Shown: positions 59,394-64,000 of the stretch, piece after piece
Layout of the letters: every line of letters begins with the position of its first letter
Numbering within the stretch: the stretch's first letter is position 1
Assembly (NCBI GenBank): GCA_015680685.1
Contig: MNCI01014977.1
Span: 60,433 to 124,432 of the forward strand
From: Gnetum montanum
Lineage: Eukaryota > Streptophyta > Gnetopsida > Gnetales > Gnetaceae
Length of the DNA stretch: 64,000 bases
Direction of reading: 5' to 3'
The notes under the pieces: generated by a model
The model's database searches: none
Told to the model about the DNA's origin: nothing
Seen by the model: the letters and a program-made list of their open reading frames with translations, nothing else
Position numbers and translations under genes: made by a program

Positions 59394-60246
59394 TGATGGG
59401 ACACGATATCGCATGGGCCACGATATCGCATCCCCCGTGATATCGCGTACGCGATATTGCATCTTCCCCTACGATATCACGTACGTGATATCGCAGTGCA
59501 TCATCAAATCTATAAATAAGAGGCGACTCTTCCTTGTTTCTCATTCTAGGTGTAGATCGTAGCGAAACTCTGGCAGTTACCTCTCTAGAGATAGAATAAT
59601 TTCCATGTGCCTGCAGTAGGAGCTCCAAAGTGAACAGATCTTTATTCGAGCAAATATTGTACATGAACACAAGTTTGTGTACGGCAATAAAGACGAACTT
59701 CTTGGATAAACCTTGCAATGCATGGACTAAGCTAAATAGGCTAAATAGGACTTTATTTACTGTTATTTATTATTTATTGTTTAAATTTTTTATTAGTTAA
59801 TTAAACCTCTCTCAACCCTTCTCTCCTAGTTAAGTGCATCCAGTACGACCGCTTCGAGCACGTGCGTTATGCTTGGTGATCCCAACAACGATTAGTGTTT
59901 GGTAACCAAGGTTGCATTGGTTCAGGGTGTGAATGGTAAGTGGGAACTGATATTGATGCTAGGTTAATTAAGGCTTAGTTAGTTAGTTAAAGTTAGTTAA
60001 TTAGTCTCTTCACCCTTCACCTTATCAGCATAGGAGATAAGATAGAAAAGATATAAAAATCATATACCTCAGACTTACTTAACCATACAACCATGACAAA
60101 TACAAGTAAGTTTGGGAAGACAACGAATAATTAACCTTAAGTGTTCCATAAGGCGTGTAGGCACTTATTCTGTGGAGTTCGACTGGATCGCCCGTGTAAC
60201 GCTCGTATTCGTATGGTTGAGTGTAGGGGTACCTTGCCACTCATCA
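59394..60246 (+). repeat. 5' LTR of element C
   Basis: It begins TGATGGGACACGATATCGC and ends TTGCCACTCATCA. The short U3 (59394-59505) is almost entirely GATATC-type palindromes. TATA box TATAAATA is at 59511-59518, and AATAAA, a likely polyadenylation signal, at 59687-59692. It matches the inverted LTRs of B closely through R and U5. Confidence 0.9.
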
Positions 60247-60247
60247 T

Positions 60248-60265
60248 TGGCGTTGTTGCCAGGGA
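60248..60265 (+). promoter_or_regulatory. Primer-binding site of element C
   Basis: TGGCGTTGTTGCCAGGGA matches 15 of 18 positions of the tRNA-Asp complement. Two of the three differences are C-to-T changes, and the third is G-to-A. Confidence 0.65.
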
Positions 60266-60391
60266 ACTAAGTGTTTGTGCACTAAGTAGAACATAGGAAA
60301 TTATCCACATCATTGGGAGCTTAAGCCAACCCTTAGGGTTAATTAAACGAAAAGTTATATAATGGTTAATTAGCACACCGAATAAGACACA

Positions 60392-62700
60392 ATGTCTTCT
60401 TCTTCTTCTCATAAGAGCACTTCACCACCTAGGGATCATACAAGAAACAGTTGGTAGTCTAAAATACATAACCAAAATCTGCAAATTCCTCAATAGTATC
60501 AGGTGGTATATACTCATCCTGATGAGTATATAACCGATTTTACTTTTATCCTCCATTAGGATGAACAATTGCGCTGGAGAGATTTGCAAGGTAACATAGT
60601 GTTACCTCCAGATTGTGCAGTCCCCAACATGCTTGTTCGTGCTTTGGCACAGATAGGCATGACACAGCTATATGTTGAGTACTTTATAGGTGATTTTGAC
60701 ACAAGGGATTATTATCCCACAGTAGCACAACATTTATGGGACTCGAGGTAGGAGAGCCACCATACATTGTTGAAGGGCAAGGGGGTCTTGCATGTCCTAA
60801 GAAAAATTGGAGATGGTGAACCACTTATAACGGGTTCTCTATTAAAAGATGTTCCCCCTCCTAACGATAGTGAGAAGGTGGGGTATCAGAACCTATGCTG
60901 CACAATACAAAACCCTGGTTCTGATTCCCGTGAATGCCAGCTGTTCACTGAGGGAACAAAAACACATGACAAGGACGGGCATTCAGATCGTCATCACAAT
61001 CGGGGCCGAAGCCATCGAAGAGAAGGTAGGAGACATCGCCATGGAGATGGCTCTCCTTCTTCTTCCCCTTCATCACATCATTCACCCTCTCCTTCCACAT
61101 CAGGGCACAGTCATCAAGAGCATAACCGTGAGGATAAAGGTAAGCGAAATGAGAGACCTTGACGAGAGAGTCAAGAGAGAGGACGAGGGTAGTCTAGAGA
61201 GTCTAGGCATGAAAGAAGGGAAAATAGGGAACAACATAGGCATCATAGACATCATGAAAGAGATGATCATGATGAACCCCTACTTGCAACTCAGAGTATG
61301 CTAGATGTCACGGAGGCTGTGAGAATACCAAAAAGGCATCAAAAGGACAGTCGGATCGAGAGATTGGATATGAATAACATACCACGATTTGAGGGGGGAT
61401 ACAATGCTAATTCAAAAAATCATTTATAGGCATTCCATGATGCCTGTACCTTGCAAAACATAGAAAATGAGTGGTAGAAATTAAATTTATTTCCTAGGAC
61501 ACTCATAAAGGAAGCAGAGAGTTGGTACCGGTCCTTAGAACTGGAAACCATTAGGAGGTGGAGTACGATGTTAGAACTCTTCAACGATAAATATCAAATG
61601 TACTCCAGAGTGTCTAACTTGCGTAAGCAGATCCAAGGATGGAAGTAAGGTATTCATGAACCCTTGGATGCTGCCATGGGCCACTACTACGCATTACTAC
61701 ATCGTTGCCTGGGCCATGATTACGCACAGTGGGATCAACTCCGTCACATCGTAGATGGGCTAAGATATGAAACTAGGAGAACCCTTGGGACTTATGCCTA
61801 AGGGAGATTATTAGAACTTAGATCCCATGAAGTCCATCGATTGTTGGAGCAAGTAGCCAAAGAAGAAGGGGAGCTATGAAAAAGAGAAAGCGCGGAAGAA
61901 TATAATCGTGATCCTTCTCTCCGGAAGAGGGGAGTGAGATTCTGCGATGAAGAGGATGAGTCACCACTCGAAGAGTTGGTGAATAGAAAAACCTTGCTGC
62001 TTCCGAAGTTAACAATGGAAGTATTAGCTAAGGTAGATGAAGTATGGATCTCCTTAGATAGTAAAATTGAAACGGTCCTAAAGATTGTAGAAGAATATAA
62101 GGAGGAACGAAGTAGTAACAAGGACAAGAAAAAGCAGAGAGATTCAGGCCATGCACGTGACAAGGGTAAGGGAAAAATGAATATCTCTGATGAGGTTGTG
62201 GATTTGGATACAGACAATGATAGTGGATGTGAGATCTGCCAATATGACCATCCTAAGGGATGTTGTCCAATCATCTCACATCTACAAGAGTTTGGGGTGT
62301 ATGCACTCAACCCGAGACTTAACAAACAACAAACACCCCGAAGGTTACCTTATCCCCAAGGTAACCCAAGGCAGTTCCACTAACTGTTAACGTACTATCC
62401 AAGTGGAACTCTACCACAACCTATTGGGCAACACTAGTAGTGGCAACACCCACAGTTGTGGGGGATGCCACCACCTAGGCAACAATACCCTTATCGAAAA
62501 CCAGATTCTTATGGCTACTACGTGCAGCATCCGGTTTCTCCAAGTAACTCCATGGGTCACACAACTCCACAACGTCACTACCAAGTTTGAGAGTACTTTA
62601 GAAGGACTCCTTCTCCTCCAAGAGACGCTCCACATCCATACCATCCTCCAAATCCATCCACGTCTCTCACACCGGTAGTTCCACTACCACTTGCTCCAAT
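60392..62700 (+). pseudogene. Degenerate gag of element C
   Basis: The ATG at 60392 opens a serine run. Then come LQGNIVLPPDCAVPNMLVRAL (60569-60751), LKGKGVLHVLRKIGDGEP, a histidine/serine-rich charged stretch, and the capsid-like region (61480-61800, with stops). VRFCDEEDESPLEELVNRKTL leads to the knuckle CEICQYDHPKGCCP at about 62228-62270, and a proline-rich tail follows. It parallels B segment by segment, and the knuckle spacing C-x2-C-x3-H-x4-C is shared. Confidence 0.75.
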
Positions 62701-62701
62701 A

Positions 62702-63400
62702 ATGCAAGGGGAACTCCCCACTCAACCGCAGCAACGTAATGCTACGAGAGATGTGAACCTTCAACCTACTGCTGGTTCTACCAATTGCAAGAAGAGAAGG
62801 CCTTTCTTTAGAACCAAAAGCCCAAACAAGCTCTCACAACCACAAGTAGTTGAGTCTGTGTACGCTCCTCCAACACATAAGGCTTCGGAGCTCCCTTTAA
62901 ACCAATACCAGAGCTCAACACATACGGTTATGTTAACACATACCGTAACTAATTGGATCAAGGTAGGCCACCTTCCCGGGAAATTATCTAACCCTGGAAG
63001 TCCCTTAATCTACCTCCAAGTCGCTAGGAATGAACCTCATAAGGCTCTACCTAACTCAGGTTCTAGAGTCAACTTAATATCACGAGAAATGTATCAAGCC
63101 TAGAACCTACCCCAACTCAAGAAGAGCAACATTCAACTAGAGCTGGCTGACTAGTCCATCACCATTCCTTGGGATTGGTGGAGGACATCGTTACCATTGT
63201 GTGTGATTGGTCATACCTAGCTGACTTCCTGGTGATAGAAGTCAACAACAACAAAGGGGACTTCCCAATTATAATGGAAAGGGCATGGCTAAGTACAATA
63301 GACACACCTAGGAATTCGTGATCTTTCCTTGGAAATATCTAAGATAAACATTTATGAAAAGATTGAGAAGAAGAAATTTCCATGCATCACATACAGTGAC
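62702..63400 (+). pseudogene. Gag tail and retropepsin-type protease of element C
   Basis: One frame (62702-63103) runs from the gag tail (NCKKRRPFF) into HKALPNSGSRVNLISREMY, where the active-site Asp is replaced by Asn. After stops it continues LVEDIVTIVCDWSYLADFLVIEV and FPIIMERAWLSTI. A one-base change near 63305 shifts the frame. Coding ends by about 63400 and no RT follows. Confidence 0.7.
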
Positions 63401-64000
63401 TCATTAGGCGATGACATGGAGGAGTCTCAACATCTCCTACATGCAACAGGTGTGCCCTAGAAACTCTGAGACAAAGGTGCTTGTGTGTAGCAACCACACA
63501 ACAAGTGGACACACCGTGGTTGACAGCTAATTGAAAGAGCAATCGACCAACATGCATGGAACGAACTGGGGGAATAACTCATGCCAACAACGAAGGCATA
63601 GACACATTGGAGTATGAGCGTCGTCGACTTCCACCCCTTAACCTGAAAACATCAATTGGGAGAAGTTGGACACTTTGAATAAATTCAAATAGACGTTCAC
63701 TATTTTGGATCTCTTCCTTTCTATTCAGTCATGGGGGAGATGGCCACCTATGCTAATCATTTGAGGCCCTCAATTCTTTTTAAGTTTTTGTTTTACACGT
63801 GTTTGTCTTACACATTTTTTGTTTTACAAATTTCTTTAAGTTTTCTTATTTTTGTTTTACAACATCGTTATACTTTTTCATTATGTGTGTGTGTGTGTGT
63901 GTGTGTTATCCATCTTGTAAGTTTGTCACTCAATAAGTGTTGTTAATGATGGTATGAACTATTTTCCTATTGATTGCTAATGTTTGGTTTTTACCTTTAA
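63401..64000 (+). other. Spacer of element C with internal purine tract and GT microsatellite
   Basis: Bases 63440-63700 match B 18930-18680 (inverted), across the point where pol is missing. The internal purine tract AGTCATGGGGGAGAT is at 63727-63741. A (TG)n run occupies about 63884-63906. The T-rich TTTTGTTTTACA words that follow also occur in A at 1360-1400 and, inverted, in B at 18500-18600. Confidence 0.65.

Larger units (their letters stand above)
59394..64000 (+). mobile_element. Element C: non-autonomous gag-protease element, 3' end outside window
   Basis: The order on the plus strand is 5' LTR, primer site, gag, protease, then non-coding spacer with the internal purine tract. RT, RNase H and integrase are absent at the same place as in B, and the sequence across the join is alike in both. 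It inserted into the chromovirus remnant on its left. The 3' LTR lies beyond the window. Confidence 0.8.

Overview
The window is nuclear DNA from a seed plant. It holds one intact-looking host gene, a tRNA pseudouridine synthase with a TATA/telo-box promoter and a GT-AG intron. Most of the rest is old, nested, stop-ridden plant retrotransposon sequence, with fragments of plant gene families (root-cap/LEA-like protein, class III peroxidase). The density and decay of the elements would suit a large, slowly purged genome such as a gymnosperm, but that is inference; no species marker was found. A 222-base run of N and three single N bases mark it as draft assembly.

Layout. 1-7602: right part of a plus-strand Ty3/gypsy (Tat/Athila-like) element 'A' with pol remnants, a degenerate coiled-coil ORF after pol, and a 3' LTR. 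7.9-14.35 kb: minus-strand element 'D' (gag and protease only, one LTR recognised). 15863-22917: minus-strand element 'B' with both LTRs, gag and protease but no RT/RNase H/integrase. It interrupts a LINE relic that resumes at 22922 and is followed by a tRNA-derived SINE. 24154-26594: the pseudouridine synthase gene. 27-36 kb: single-copy-looking AT-rich DNA with tandem repeats, a Myb/SANT-like relic, a large foldback, a PIF1 helicase relic, a broken root-cap/LEA-like gene, a higher-order 140-bp tandem array and a PIF/Harbinger transposase relic. 37-41 kb: second SINE copy, an unrecognised coiled-coil relic and a peroxidase last-exon relic. 41064-46919: minus-strand Ty1/copia element with both LTRs. 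48446-53643: minus-strand element 'E' (gag only, both LTRs, assembly gap in one). 57350-59393: minus-strand Ty3/gypsy chromovirus-like pol cut by the LTR of plus-strand element 'C' (59394 to beyond 64000), a gag-protease element like B.

How the parts fit. A, B, C, D and E are one extended family. Where their ends are visible they share LTR termini (TGATG...CATCA) and a tRNA-Asp-type primer site one base inside the LTR. They also share a terminal purine tract beside a second, near-identical internal purine tract, and a conserved non-coding block between the two. A keeps pol, while B and C lack RT-RH-IN at what looks like the same junction. This suggests an amplified non-autonomous gag-protease lineage depending on an A-like partner, rather than independently decayed copies. 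That family, with its duplicated purine tract and its palindromic GATATC arrays in U3, is the most unusual structure in the window.
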